From Chitinophaga eiseniae (GTDB lineage: Bacteria; Bacteroidota; Bacteroidia; Chitinophagales; Chitinophagaceae), in NCBI RefSeq assembly GCF_900167135.1, contig NZ_FUWZ01000002.1, forward strand, positions 1,390,651 to 1,454,650: a stretch of 64,000 bases of DNA, given 5' to 3'. Each line of letters opens with the position of its first letter. Positions within the stretch are counted from its first letter, which is position 1. Below the pieces are notes generated by a model that had not been told where the DNA came from, ran no database searches, and saw only the letters and a list, made by a program, of their open reading frames with translations. The position numbers and the translations under genes are program-made. Positions 1 through 8,631 of the stretch are shown one piece after another.

Positions 1-1124
1 TGGCGTAGCCAGCGTTCCGGTATTTCATTATTGCTGGCCAGCAGGTAATCATTATAGGCACAGGGCACAAACTCCTGATCGGGGAGCTGCATCCACCAGC
101 GGCCGGTGCGTTTGCTTTTCAGGAAAACGGTTTCTATATCGGAGAAGGCTATATGAAATTCCCAAAAAGCATCCCTGTCATCCAGCAGGGCTTCTTTATT
201 TTTGACAGAGCGGCCGTCCATAAAATACCACATCATTTGCGCAATCTGACGGGCCGTGAGTTGTTCCTTATCTTTTTCAGGCCGGTAGCCATAAATACCG
301 AAGGAAGACAAGCGGCTGCTCATTCCCGCATAACGGGCCAGCGAGCAGGCTTCTTCACCGCTGAAGCCATTAGGGGAGAGGCTGTTGGCCGGCGCATCCG
401 TATGCCGGATGATATTGATGTCCAGGCTGAACAAATCAGCGTGCCGCAATACCGGCTCCGCTTCTTCCATATTCTCACGGATACGGCCCAGACGAAAACA
501 GTCGAAACGCAGCTTGTCCAGCGTCTCTAACATGCGCGGATGTACGAAATAACTCTGGAACCCGAGGTGGTTGTAATGACGGAGATAATTGGGTTGTTCT
601 GTGAGGATATCCATCAGGTATCTTTCACTGCGATGGGCGGATTCTTCCTGCAGGTCAATCAGTGCATCTGCCACGGTGGCCTCAATGATCAGCTGATGCG
701 CAGCATATGCTTTGTATTGCGGATAGGTAAGGTCATGAGAGCCGCCCAGTATCAATACGGTTTTGTTGGCCTGTATCAGTTCACCCACCACTGTTTTCAT
801 GGCGGCATAGGCATCGGCCAGGAAAGCGCCGGAGCGCAGGTTGCCCACATCGGCCAGGCGGATATCGCGGTGCCAGTTGTAGAGTTTAAAGAACTCGCGC
901 CGGATGGCATCGGGGCCGCTGCTGCCGGTTTTACCACTGGCGCTGCCTCTTTCTTCTCCCACACCAAGCAATACAATATCAGCAGCATCCAGGTCCGGAT
1001 GATGCTCTTCCTCATAAGCATCTATCACACCTCCGATCTGGAAGGCGTCATATTCCTGATCATCGTTCAGAAAAGCTTTGGAAACAGGCTGCAAAAAATC
1101 CTGCAGGTGCAAAAAATCTGCCAT
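1..1124 (-). CDS. Arginase-fold (ureohydrolase-like) protein, partial at window edge
   Basis: The frame is open from an ATG at 1124 to the window edge (374 codons, C-terminus missing). The start MADFLHLQDF is the first ATG and follows a non-coding stretch. The arginase/agmatinase/formimidoylglutamase fold is recognisable from GGSHDLTYPQY (residues 127-137), VADALIDL (151-158) and SLDINIIRHTDAPANS (233-248). In true enzymes these positions carry the manganese ligands as GGDHS, DAHxD and SxDxD. Here DAHxD reads DALID and the second Asp of DxD is Asn, so several ligands are lost. Relatives in Bacteroidota, often annotated as formimidoylglutamase, show similar losses as far as I recall. A hydrolase reaction should therefore not be assumed; a non-catalytic or altered role is possible. 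It stands alone, transcribed toward the window edge. Confidence 0.85.
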   Translation of the reverse strand, partial: MADFLHLQDFLQPVSKAFLNDDQEYDAFQIGGVIDAYEEEHHPDLDAADIVLLGVGEERGSASGKTGSSGPDAIRREFFKLYNWHRDIRLADVGNLRSGAFLADAYAAMKTVVGELIQANKTVLILGGSHDLTYPQYKAYAAHQLIIEATVADALIDLQEESAHRSERYLMDILTEQPNYLRHYNHLGFQSYFVHPRMLETLDKLRFDCFRLGRIRENMEEAEPVLRHADLFSLDINIIRHTDAPANSLSPNGFSGEEACSLARYAGMSSRLSSFGIYGYRPEKDKEQLTARQIAQMMWYFMDGRSVKNKEALLDDRDAFWEFHIAFSDIETVFLKSKRTGRWWMQLPDQEFVPCAYNDYLLASNNEIPERWLR

Positions 1125-1240
1125 CACTTAGTTGGGTTTGTTTGACGGCAAACGTACAACAAGAATTTAAAAAAAATACATCATGATGCAGATAAGCAGC
1201 GGGTTATGCTACTGTAACGGGAATACCGAAGGCACGACTC

Positions 1241-1489
1241 TTAGTTGCGGTGAATAATAAACTCAAAAGGCTTATGTGCTTTACGCGAAATTGCTTTCTC
1301 CAGCACCGATCGTTTGCTGGTGATTCTGCTTTTGTTGCAATCTACTACTTCCATTACTGCGCACAGATAATCCATTGTTTCAATTAAAGACAACATCTCG
1401 CTGATTTGCCTTACAGCAGACTGGATCTGCTGCTCTGTGTACCTATCTTCATGTAGCAGGATCAATAAATCTCTATCTACCGGTTTCAT
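1241..1489 (-). CDS. Small hypothetical protein, 82 aa
   Basis: An 82-residue frame opens with MKPVDRDLLILLHEDRYTEQ. I do not recognise a family. The sequence is mostly helical in character, with no signal peptide or membrane segment, and has a basic patch in the middle (SKRSVLEKAISRKAHK). It lies between two other minus-strand genes, with about 115 bases on each side. No clear promoter motif is visible. The composition looks coding, and no overlapping gene explains the frame, but a spurious ORF cannot be excluded. Confidence 0.45.
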   Translation of the reverse strand: MKPVDRDLLILLHEDRYTEQQIQSAVRQISEMLSLIETMDYLCAVMEVVDCNKSRITSKRSVLEKAISRKAHKPFEFIIHRN

Positions 1490-1596
1490 GAAAAAAATTT
1501 TGACTGTTCCCCGAAATAATTGTTTGGCCAGGTTTTCATGGGATAATTCAAAAAAGATAAGGTAAAATCATTTCAATGTTGCGTCAGAAGTGCCTC

Positions 1597-1719
1597 TTAG
1601 TGCATTCGTTTTTTGTTCATAGTGGGACATCCGCAATCGTTCTTCTTAAACACTTTGCAACCTGTCATCGTTAAACTTCCACAAAGAAAAAAGATCACCA
1701 TCCATTTAAGCCTTTTCAT
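1597..1719 (-). CDS. Small lipoprotein, 40 aa
   Basis: A 40-codon frame starts at the ATG at 1717-1719 (minus strand) and ends with TAA at 1597-1599. The product begins MKRLKWMVIFFLCGSLTMTG and then has Cys21, a short hydrophobic signal sequence followed by a lipobox-like MTGC. The mature part is tiny and basic, with the motif KKNDCGCP. Very small lipoproteins with a CGCP-type motif occur in Bacteroidota; their role is unknown to me. The product would be lipid-anchored in the envelope. The frame is too short for most gene finders. Confidence 0.55.
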   Translation of the reverse strand: MKRLKWMVIFFLCGSLTMTGCKVFKKNDCGCPTMNKKRMH

Positions 1720-1832
1720 ACTGCTAGTTAAAATACTTCCGGTTAATTATAAATCCTTCCCTAATTAGTTTACCTTTTCTTAACAATCACCCTTTGTAAT
1801 TTAAGCTAAATTCGCAAAAAAATTCAATTTAT

Positions 1833-2939
1833 TTGTCCACAATCCAGCCTCCCGTAAAAATTTTAACAGTGCCTCTGGACTGGGGCCTGGGACACGCCAC
1901 CCGCGACATTCCCCTCATCTATGAAATGCTAAACGCAGGCGCCCAGGTTTTTATTGCTGCCGAAGGCAAACATGCCGCACTGCTGAAACAGGAATTTCCG
2001 GAAATTACCATTTTACCGCTTCCCGGATACCGCATCCAATACGCACAGAAAGGTAAGTTCTTCGGAATGAAGATCATACAACAAATACCCAAGATATATA
2101 AGGCGGTGAAATATGAGCAACGGTGGCTCAAAAAGATCGTAAAAGAATACCAGATCGACGCCGTGATCTCGGATAACCGCTTCGGGCTGTCCCATAAAGA
2201 CATCCCCACCGTGTTCATCACCCATCAACTCCTGATCAAAACCCCTTTCGGCGGCTGGATTGAGCGAACACTACAGAAAATCAACTATAATTTTATCCGT
2301 AAATACAGCGCCTGCTGGATCCCGGACTTTGCCGGCGACAATAACCTCTCCGGTGAACTGGCCCATCCGGCAAAACTCCCGCCCAACACTACGTACATTG
2401 GCTGTCTAAGCCGCTTTGAGCCACAGCAGGATGTCGAAAAAAAATACGACCTCCTCGTGCTCATCTCAGGGCCTGAACCCCAGCGCACCAACCTGGAAAA
2501 GCTGGTACTGGAACAGGTAAAAGACCTCTCCCTGAAAGCCCTGATCGTCAGCGGAAAACCGGGAACCCCTTTTCATGAAGAGGTAGCCCCCGGCGTAATG
2601 CATGTTAACCATCTGAACGCCAAAGCGTTAAACGAAGCCATGCTTGCTTCCGACATGGTGCTGAGCCGCTCCGGCTACACCACCCTGATGGACCTTGTGA
2701 AGCTCAACAAAAAAGCGATCCTGGTACCCACACCCGGCCAGTCTGAACAGGTATATCTCGGGGAATACCTGATGGAAAAAGGCTATTTCTACGCTGTCGC
2801 ACAAGAAAAATTTGACCTGAAGACGGCCATGGAAGAGGTTTCCCGTTTTCCGTTCAAATCTTTCCAGCACGAACAGGACATGTCGCTTTACAGGGAAGTG
2901 GTCAGACAGTTCGTCCAGAAACTGCAGCAGCCCGGCTGA
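1833..2939 (+). CDS. GT-B fold glycosyltransferase, MurG/GT28-like
   Basis: The 368-residue product has an N-terminal Rossmann-like half opening with the loop DWGLGHATRD (about residues 17-26), the acceptor-side motif of MurG/MGT-type enzymes. The C-terminal half carries SGKPGTPFHEE and MVLSRSGYTTLMDLVKLNKKA, the nucleotide-sugar binding region of Glyco_tran_28_C domains. It probably transfers a sugar from a nucleotide donor to a lipid or envelope acceptor; the substrate cannot be read from sequence. The best start is TTG at 1833, because the next in-frame ATG (about codon 31) would remove the GLGHATRD loop. No signal peptide is present, so it is cytoplasmic or membrane-peripheral. It is a single gene, convergent with the ArsC-like gene downstream. 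Confidence 0.8.
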   Translation: MSTIQPPVKILTVPLDWGLGHATRDIPLIYEMLNAGAQVFIAAEGKHAALLKQEFPEITILPLPGYRIQYAQKGKFFGMKIIQQIPKIYKAVKYEQRWLKKIVKEYQIDAVISDNRFGLSHKDIPTVFITHQLLIKTPFGGWIERTLQKINYNFIRKYSACWIPDFAGDNNLSGELAHPAKLPPNTTYIGCLSRFEPQQDVEKKYDLLVLISGPEPQRTNLEKLVLEQVKDLSLKALIVSGKPGTPFHEEVAPGVMHVNHLNAKALNEAMLASDMVLSRSGYTTLMDLVKLNKKAILVPTPGQSEQVYLGEYLMEKGYFYAVAQEKFDLKTAMEEVSRFPFKSFQHEQDMSLYREVVRQFVQKLQQPG

Positions 2940-3023
2940 CGCCAGATGAACACAGTGCCTTCCCTGTTTTCCGGAAAAATCTCCGCTTATCAGGGAAATC
3001 AGCAGGAATCATGGCCATCACAG

Positions 3024-3353
3024 CTACATGTTTTTCACTTCCGCCCCGATATAAATCCTGTTTCCGGCAATGCCCACCGGCCTTTTCAGGAAAGAATACT
3101 CCTGTAATATCAGGTCCCGGTAATCCTGCTCCGTCAGGTTTTTCTCATGCAGCCCCATTGGCCTGTATTTCTGGGACCTCCGGCTGAAAAGCGCTTCATA
3201 GCTGCCCGCCAGCGCATGCATCTCGTCCAGTTGCCCGGGCGTGATTTTTTCCGTTTTAATGTCCTGCAACTCAATCCCCCTTTCTTTGGCCTTTATTTCT
3301 TCCAGAATTTTTTTGCAGGTATTGCAGGTAGACAAATGATATATCTTGCTCAT
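3024..3353 (-). CDS. ArsC/Spx-family thioredoxin-fold protein
   Basis: The 109-residue protein opens MSKIYHLSTCNTCKKILEEI, with CNTC (Cys10 and Cys13) at the usual active-site position of the ArsC/Spx/YffB thioredoxin fold. The C-terminal half has FLKRPVGIAGNRIYIG, matching the conserved LIKRP segment of that family. Length is typical. Members include glutaredoxin-linked arsenate reductases and redox regulators; no arsenic-resistance genes are adjacent, so a general thiol-redox role is equally likely. It is divergent from polA: the gap of about 100 bases holds the polA promoter motif. Confidence 0.85.
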   Translation of the reverse strand: MSKIYHLSTCNTCKKILEEIKAKERGIELQDIKTEKITPGQLDEMHALAGSYEALFSRRSQKYRPMGLHEKNLTEQDYRDLILQEYSFLKRPVGIAGNRIYIGAEVKNM

Positions 3354-3413
3354 ATGCTTTGATTTATTTCCGGGTTTAAAAATACATTCTGAACGTATAT
3401 TGTGGTACTATCT

Positions 3414-3421
3414 TAATTTTG
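3414..3421 (+). promoter_or_regulatory. Bacteroidota -7 element upstream of polA
   Basis: TAATTTTG is an exact match to the Bacteroidota -7 consensus TAnnTTTG and lies 31 bases before the polA ATG. I see no well-placed -33 TTTG. Confidence 0.5.
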
Positions 3422-3452
3422 TGCATTCAAATTAATTCTTGTAGGTTTAGTG

Positions 3453-6263
3453 ATGCAAAAGAAATTATTTTTACTGGACGCTATGGCCCTGATTTACAGG
3501 GCTTATTACGCGCTGATCAGAAATCCCAGGCTTACCAGCACGGGCCGCAATACCAATGCCCAATTTGGTTTTACGACCACCCTGCTGGACCTTATCAATA
3601 AGGAAAAACCTACCCATCTGGCTGTTGCGTTTGACACGCACGCGCCCACCGAACGCCATACCACTTTCACCGACTATAAAGCCAATCGTGAAGATGCTCC
3701 GGAAGATCTGCTGGACGCCCTCCCTGATATTAAACGGATCATCGAAGGGTTTAATATCCCGGTAGTGGAAATTGATGGTTACGAAGCCGACGACGTGATC
3801 GGAACGCTTGCGTGGCAGGCTGCTGACGCCGGTTATACCGTATACATGGTAACGCCCGACAAAGACTATGGCCAGCTTGTGAAAGAAAACGTATTCATCT
3901 ACAAACCGCCCTATATGGGCAGCAAAGAAGAAATTCTGGGCCCGAAGGAAGTGTGCGAAAAATGGCAGATCAAAGACGTGCACCAGGTGATCGATATCCT
4001 CGGCCTCATGGGCGATGCGGTGGACAATATCCCCGGTATCGCCGGCGTGGGTGAAAAAACAGCCATGAAACTGCTGGCCCAGTACGAAACACTGGAAAAC
4101 GTGCTGGCCAATGCTGACGCCATCGGCGGCAAAATGGGAGAGAAGATCAAAGCCGGTCACGACAACGCCCTGCTGTCCAAAGAACTGGCCACTATCATCA
4201 CCGATGTGCCGGTTACCTTCCATGAAGAAGATTTCTCCCTGACCGGTATCCATAAAGAGAAATTAACGGAGATATTTACCGAGCTGGAATTTAAAACCCT
4301 CGGTAAAAGAGTACTGGGAGACGGTTTCACCTTTTCCGGCGGCGCCCCCGAACCCAAAGCCAAAGTGGTGCAGACAGACCTCTTCGGACAGGCCGTGGAA
4401 ACAGCCGTGGCAGAAGAACCCGCCGAAGCCGCCAGCTTCCTCGCACCCGATAAAAACATTCACAACACGCCACACAACTACCTGCTGATAGACTCGCCGG
4501 AAAAACGCGCCGCACTGCTGGCCGATCTCCTGCAACAACAGGAAGTGGCCTTCGATACCGAAACCACCGGCACCGATGCCAACGAAGCGGACATCGTGGG
4601 CATGAGCTTCGCTTACAAAAAGGGAGAAGCCTATTACATCCCCCTCCCGGCAGATTACGACGCCGCCCGTGCGATCATGCATGAGTTCAAACCGCTCTTC
4701 GAACATCCGTCTATTACCCTGGTAGGCCAGAATATCAAATACGACATGCTGGTGCTGAAATGGTACGGACTGGAAGTGACCACCGCGCTGTTCGACACCA
4801 TGCTGGCCCATTACCTCATTGAGCCGGAAGGCCGCAGAAGCATGGACGCGCTCAGCGCCCAGTATCTGCAGTACGAGCCGGTAGCCATCGAAACCCTGAT
4901 CGGCAAAAAAGGAAAAGGGCAGGGCACCATGCGCGACGTGGAAGTAGAAAAAATCAAGGAATATGCCTCTGAAGATGCGGACATCACACTGCAGCTGAAG
5001 CACACCTTCCTGCCCATGCTGCCGGCAAAAGCAGTGGAGAAAGTATTTTACGAAGTAGAAAACCCGCTGGTGAAAGTGCTGACCGATATGGAGTTTGAAG
5101 GCGTACGCATCGATACACAGGCGCTGGCAGACTACTCCCGCGAACTGGAAACAGAAATCAAACGCGCAGAAGAAAGCGTATACGAACAGGCAGGCGTAAG
5201 GTTCAAACTGGCGTCTCCCAAACAACTGGGCGAAGTGCTGTTTGAAAAACTACAACTGGACCCCAAAGCCAAAAAAACGAGAACAGGACAATACGCCACC
5301 GGTGAAGACGTGCTGGCCAAGCTGGCCAACAAACACAAGATCGTGGATGACATCCTGATCTTCCGTGAACTGAGCAAGCTGAAATCCACCTACGTAGATG
5401 CGTTGCCGTTAATGATCAACAAACGGACGAACCGCGTACATACTTCCTACAACCAGGCAGTAGCCGTTACCGGCCGCCTGAGCTCCAACAATCCCAACCT
5501 CCAGAATATTCCGATCCGGACTGACCGGGGACGGGAAGTGAGAAAGGCATTTGTGCCCCGCAACGAAGAATTCGTATTGTTGTCTGCCGACTACTCGCAG
5601 ATCGAGTTACGCATCATTGCGGCGATCGCGCAGGATGAACAGATGATGACTGCCTTCCGCGAGAAAATAGATATCCACGCAGCCACCGCAGCCAAAGTGT
5701 ACAACGTGGAGCTGGACGCCGTTACTTCAGATATGCGCCGGAACGCCAAAAGCGTCAACTTCGGTATTATCTACGGGGTGAGCGCCTTCGGCCTGTCCGA
5801 AAACCTGGGCATCGCCAGAAGCGAAGCAAAAACCCTGATCGATAACTATTTCACGCAGTATCCGTCTATCAAAAAATATATGGACGATCAGATACAATTT
5901 GCGCAGACTAACGGTTACGTACAAACGATACTCGGACGTAAAAGATGGTTGAAAGACATCAACTCTTCCAATGCAGTGGTACGTGGCTATGCGGAAAGGA
6001 ACGCGATCAATATGCCCATACAGGGCACGGCCGCTGATATGATCAAACTGGCCATGATCTCAATCCACAAGGCGTTTAAAGAAAGGAACCTGAAATCCAG
6101 GATGATCCTGCAGGTGCATGACGAATTGGTATTTGACGCCCATCGCTCTGAACTGGAAATTATTAAACCCCTGATATTAGATTGTATGCGTAATGCGCTG
6201 CCATTGGACGTTCCCGTTGAAGCAGAAATGGGAATCGGTGAAAACTGGCTGCAGGCGCACTAA
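3453..6263 (+). CDS. polA: DNA polymerase I
   Basis: This 936-residue three-domain polymerase handles Okazaki-fragment maturation and repair. Residues 1 to about 290 form the 5'-3' exonuclease (DAMALIYRAYYA, EADDVIGTLAWQA, VTPDKDYGQLV, GDAVDNIPGIAGVGEKTA). About 330-520 is the 3'-5' exonuclease, with the acidic motif FDTETTG and the later YASEDADITLQL intact, so proofreading is probably active. The rest is the polymerase: motif A SADYSQIELRI, motif B RRNAKSVNFGIIYG, motif C QVHDELVF. ATG at 3453 is preferred to the GTG one codon upstream. It is a single gene. Downstream lies a long perfect inverted repeat rather than an obvious terminator. Confidence 0.98.
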   Translation: MQKKLFLLDAMALIYRAYYALIRNPRLTSTGRNTNAQFGFTTTLLDLINKEKPTHLAVAFDTHAPTERHTTFTDYKANREDAPEDLLDALPDIKRIIEGFNIPVVEIDGYEADDVIGTLAWQAADAGYTVYMVTPDKDYGQLVKENVFIYKPPYMGSKEEILGPKEVCEKWQIKDVHQVIDILGLMGDAVDNIPGIAGVGEKTAMKLLAQYETLENVLANADAIGGKMGEKIKAGHDNALLSKELATIITDVPVTFHEEDFSLTGIHKEKLTEIFTELEFKTLGKRVLGDGFTFSGGAPEPKAKVVQTDLFGQAVETAVAEEPAEAASFLAPDKNIHNTPHNYLLIDSPEKRAALLADLLQQQEVAFDTETTGTDANEADIVGMSFAYKKGEAYYIPLPADYDAARAIMHEFKPLFEHPSITLVGQNIKYDMLVLKWYGLEVTTALFDTMLAHYLIEPEGRRSMDALSAQYLQYEPVAIETLIGKKGKGQGTMRDVEVEKIKEYASEDADITLQLKHTFLPMLPAKAVEKVFYEVENPLVKVLTDMEFEGVRIDTQALADYSRELETEIKRAEESVYEQAGVRFKLASPKQLGEVLFEKLQLDPKAKKTRTGQYATGEDVLAKLANKHKIVDDILIFRELSKLKSTYVDALPLMINKRTNRVHTSYNQAVAVTGRLSSNNPNLQNIPIRTDRGREVRKAFVPRNEEFVLLSADYSQIELRIIAAIAQDEQMMTAFREKIDIHAATAAKVYNVELDAVTSDMRRNAKSVNFGIIYGVSAFGLSENLGIARSEAKTLIDNYFTQYPSIKKYMDDQIQFAQTNGYVQTILGRKRWLKDINSSNAVVRGYAERNAINMPIQGTAADMIKLAMISIHKAFKERNLKSRMILQVHDELVFDAHRSELEIIKPLILDCMRNALPLDVPVEAEMGIGENWLQAH

Positions 6264-6274
6264 TTTAATTTGCA

Positions 6275-6366
6275 CATTTTTTCATTTTGATATTTGGTTT
6301 TGACGTGCGGAAAAAGCCGTTTACCCCGCGGTATTCCCCACCGACAAATATCAAAATGAAAAAATG
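6275..6366. repeat. Long perfect inverted repeat between polA and the GNAT gene
   Basis: A 22-bp arm at 6275-6296 is the exact reverse complement of 6345-6366; one more A-T pair extends it to 23 bp. The arms are AT-rich (they begin CATTTTTTCATTTTG) and enclose a 48-base, GC-richer interior. No poly-T tract follows as in a factor-independent terminator. It may be a cruciform-forming element, an RNA hairpin protecting the polA 3' end, or a small repeat element. Confidence 0.75.
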
Positions 6367-6409
6367 TTTAAATGTTGTATTTCCCAAAACAGTTTACTAG
6401 TTTCAAAAC

Positions 6410-6955
6410 ATGATCCAAACTCCTCGACTACAATTGTTGCCTTGCACATTGCAGCATTTTGAGTCGCTATTACAGGGCAATGATACACTGGCCGACCTTC
6501 TTGGCATTTCGGTTCCGGAAGGGTGGACAGAATATCCCGAAATGGTGCTGGTAGCATATGATAAATTACGCAATGACCCTTCCATGCTGGGATGGTTCTT
6601 TTACCTTGTTATTCACCGGGAAGACAAACGCCTGATAGGCGCCGGTGGATTTAAAGGCAAACCCAATCACCAGGGACTCGTTGAAATGGGCTATGAAATC
6701 ACTGCAGATTACCGCGAGCAGGGCCTCGGCTCTGAAATGGCGCAGGCGCTCGTCCGCTTCGCCTTCGGCCATTCGTACGTTAAGAAAGTAATCGCCCACA
6801 CAGAAGAAGAATATAACGCCTCCGTTAAAATATTACAAAAAGCAGGAATGCGTTTTGTCGGCACTGTTAAGAACAAAGAAAACGAAGACCTCTGGGAATG
6901 GGAGGTTACCAGGGAACAATACCAGGAACAACAAAATACTGTACAAAAGCTGTAG
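6410..6955 (+). CDS. GNAT-family N-acetyltransferase (RimJ/RimL-like)
   Basis: The 181-residue protein has the Acetyltransf_3 layout: MIQTPRLQLLPCTLQHF at the N-terminus, the strand LIGAGGFKGKPNHQGLVEMG, the acetyl-CoA loop YREQGLGSEMAQALV (Q/RxxGxG/A type) and the C-terminal KILQKAGMRFVG. Enzymes of this group acetylate ribosomal protein N-termini, small amines or antibiotics; the substrate cannot be read here. It is cytoplasmic and monocistronic. A long inverted repeat lies just upstream. Confidence 0.85.
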   Translation: MIQTPRLQLLPCTLQHFESLLQGNDTLADLLGISVPEGWTEYPEMVLVAYDKLRNDPSMLGWFFYLVIHREDKRLIGAGGFKGKPNHQGLVEMGYEITADYREQGLGSEMAQALVRFAFGHSYVKKVIAHTEEEYNASVKILQKAGMRFVGTVKNKENEDLWEWEVTREQYQEQQNTVQKL

Positions 6956-7039
6956 CAAGCTCCGTTCATCCATCTTTTTCCGGGTGGAATACCCCGATTC
7001 CCTTATTTTTGACCCTTGTCTAAAACCTGTCTTAACAAC

Positions 7040-8182
7040 ATGAAGAAATGGATGTTCGGCGCTGCCATGCTGTGCAGCAGTGCTGTATTTGCTCAAACAA
7101 GCACCAATGCGGACGGTAGCCGCTACCAGTTTTCCGTTATTAAAAATATGGACGCAGGAGATGTACAGAACCAGGGCCGCACCGGCACCTGCTGGTCTTT
7201 CTCCGGCCTCTCCTTTTTTGAATCAGAACTGCTCCGCAGCGGTAAAGGCAAAGGCCTGAACCTCAGCGAAATGTTCGTTGTCCGCAAAATGTACCCGTTG
7301 AAAGCGGCTAACTACGTAAGAATGCACGGACGCGCCAACTTCGGCGAAGGCGGCGGTTTCCCCGACGATCTGCTGTGCCTGCGCGAATACGGACTGGTGC
7401 CACAGAGCGCCTACGACGGCAACAAAGGCAAAACATACAACCACGCTGAAATGGAAGGCCTGCTGGAAGGTATGGTGAAAACCATCGGCAACGCCAACGG
7501 CACCATCAACCCCGACTGGCAGAAAGCATTTGATGGTGTACTGAACGCCTACATGGGCGACGCTCCTGAAAAATTCCAGTATAACGGCAAATCCTATACG
7601 CCGCAGTCTTTTGCCAAAGAACTCGGCCTGAGCGCAGACGACTACGTGCTGATCTCTTCCTTTACCCACCACCCGTACAACAGCGAGTTTGTGCTGGAAG
7701 TACCGGACAACTGGAACTGGGAGAAAGTATACAACGTGACCCTCGATGATTTTAACCGCATCGCGGAAACAGCCGTTACCAACGGTTATACCCTCGCATG
7801 GGCTGCTGACGTAAGCGAAAAAGGCTTCAACTTCAAAGAAGGCCTTGCCATCGTTCCCGATAAAGATTGGGCCGACATGTCTGCAGAAGAAAGGAAAAAA
7901 ATGTTCCTCGAACCAGTTAAAGAAAAAACCATCACCCCGGAAGTACGCCAGCTCGCCTTCGATAACTTCGAAACACAGGACGACCACGGCATGCACATCG
8001 TAGGCATCGTAAAAGACCAGAACGGTAACAAATACTTCCGCGTGAAAAATTCCTGGGGCACCGAAAACTTCGGCCAGGGCTATTTCTACGCTTCTATGCC
8101 GTACTTCTCTTATAAAACCACCAGCTTTATGGTGAACAAAAAAGCACTGCCGGCCGATATCGCGAAAAAATTAAAACTCTGA
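7040..8182 (+). CDS. Exported C1 cysteine peptidase, PepC/bleomycin hydrolase type
   Basis: ATG at 7040 gives a 380-residue protein starting with a clear signal peptide (MKKWMFGAAMLCSSAVFAQ). A TTG 24 bases upstream is less likely. The papain-type triad of the PepC/bleomycin hydrolase group is present: Cys51 in QGRTGTCWSF, the His in DDHGMHIVG (about 319) and the Asn in RVKNSWG (about 337). Classical PepC is a cytosolic hexameric aminopeptidase; the signal peptide here points to a periplasmic or secreted role in peptide breakdown. The -7 motif TATTTTTG lies at 7004-7011. A strong hairpin terminator follows. Confidence 0.92.
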   Translation: MKKWMFGAAMLCSSAVFAQTSTNADGSRYQFSVIKNMDAGDVQNQGRTGTCWSFSGLSFFESELLRSGKGKGLNLSEMFVVRKMYPLKAANYVRMHGRANFGEGGGFPDDLLCLREYGLVPQSAYDGNKGKTYNHAEMEGLLEGMVKTIGNANGTINPDWQKAFDGVLNAYMGDAPEKFQYNGKSYTPQSFAKELGLSADDYVLISSFTHHPYNSEFVLEVPDNWNWEKVYNVTLDDFNRIAETAVTNGYTLAWAADVSEKGFNFKEGLAIVPDKDWADMSAEERKKMFLEPVKEKTITPEVRQLAFDNFETQDDHGMHIVGIVKDQNGNKYFRVKNSWGTENFGQGYFYASMPYFSYKTTSFMVNKKALPADIAKKLKL

Positions 8183-8232
8183 TGCCCGTAGATCAGGCAC
8201 AAACGCCTGATACAGGATTTTCAACTACTTTT

Positions 8233-8261
8233 AAAGGGGCTGCCTCCGGGTTAGCCCCTTT
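8233..8261 (+). terminator. Rho-independent terminator after the C1 peptidase gene
   Basis: AAAGGGGCT at 8233-8241 pairs with AGCCCCTTT at 8253-8261, and a run of T follows. It ends the peptidase transcript. Confidence 0.85.
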
Positions 8262-8387
8262 GTTTTTTTGGAACTCGTCCCCCTGAATCGTACTGCCGAT
8301 ACTACCGCAGTGCCCGCAGACGCATCGCAGCCAGCGCTACTGCCATCACATTTCAGCTGCAGCATTCTCTTTCTGGTTTCCTGCTCA

Positions 8388-8530
8388 ACAGCATCCGGTC
8401 TGACTGCTCCACCGGCTACTGAAAGTTGTTACGCAACCGGTTCGCCAGATTCCTCGTTACAGCATCCGGCCGGACTATTCCTCCGGCTGATGAAAGTTGC
8501 TGCGCAACCTGGTTCGCCAGGCTCCTCCTA
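8388..8530. repeat. Two imperfect tandem copies of a ~71-bp unit
   Basis: Unit one starts at 8388 and unit two at 8459; both begin ACAGCATCCGG and share CTGAAAGTTG or ATGAAAGTTG, CGCAACC and GGTTCGCCAG. A trace of a third copy (ACAGCTGAAA) starts at 8531. The units overlap the 3' part of a small minus-strand ORF and suggest a decaying region. Confidence 0.7.
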
Positions 8531-8622
8531 ACAGCTGAAATTTTAGCCGTCATCTGATACCAATCCTCCAAACGGTCCGAAACTAGCCCAGCCGCTTTTC
8601 CCATAAATGCCTTGTTTTTCAT
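8416..8622 (-). CDS. Small ORF of unknown function, possibly a decayed gene
   Basis: A 68-residue frame opens MKNKAFMGKAAGLVSDRLED. No family is recognised. The C-terminal half is translated from the ~71-bp tandem units, and the stop falls inside one of them, so the present C-terminus may be secondary. Two palindromic operator-like sites lie directly upstream of its ATG, which argues that it is or was a regulated gene. It could be intact, or the remnant of a longer gene eroded by the duplication. Confidence 0.4.
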   Translation of the reverse strand: MKNKAFMGKAAGLVSDRLEDWYQMTAKISAVRRSLANQVAQQLSSAGGIVRPDAVTRNLANRLRNNFQ

Positions 8623-8631
8623 GTTAAATAC

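Noticed and set aside
153-1145. Plus-strand open frames over the left edge
   Set aside because: They are antisense shadows of the arginase-fold gene on the minus strand, whose family motifs are clear.
4263-5225. Long minus-strand open frames inside polA, also inside gltB, gltD and tamB
   Set aside because: They overlap unambiguous genes and have the Cys/His/Phe-rich composition of antisense frames; no family motifs.
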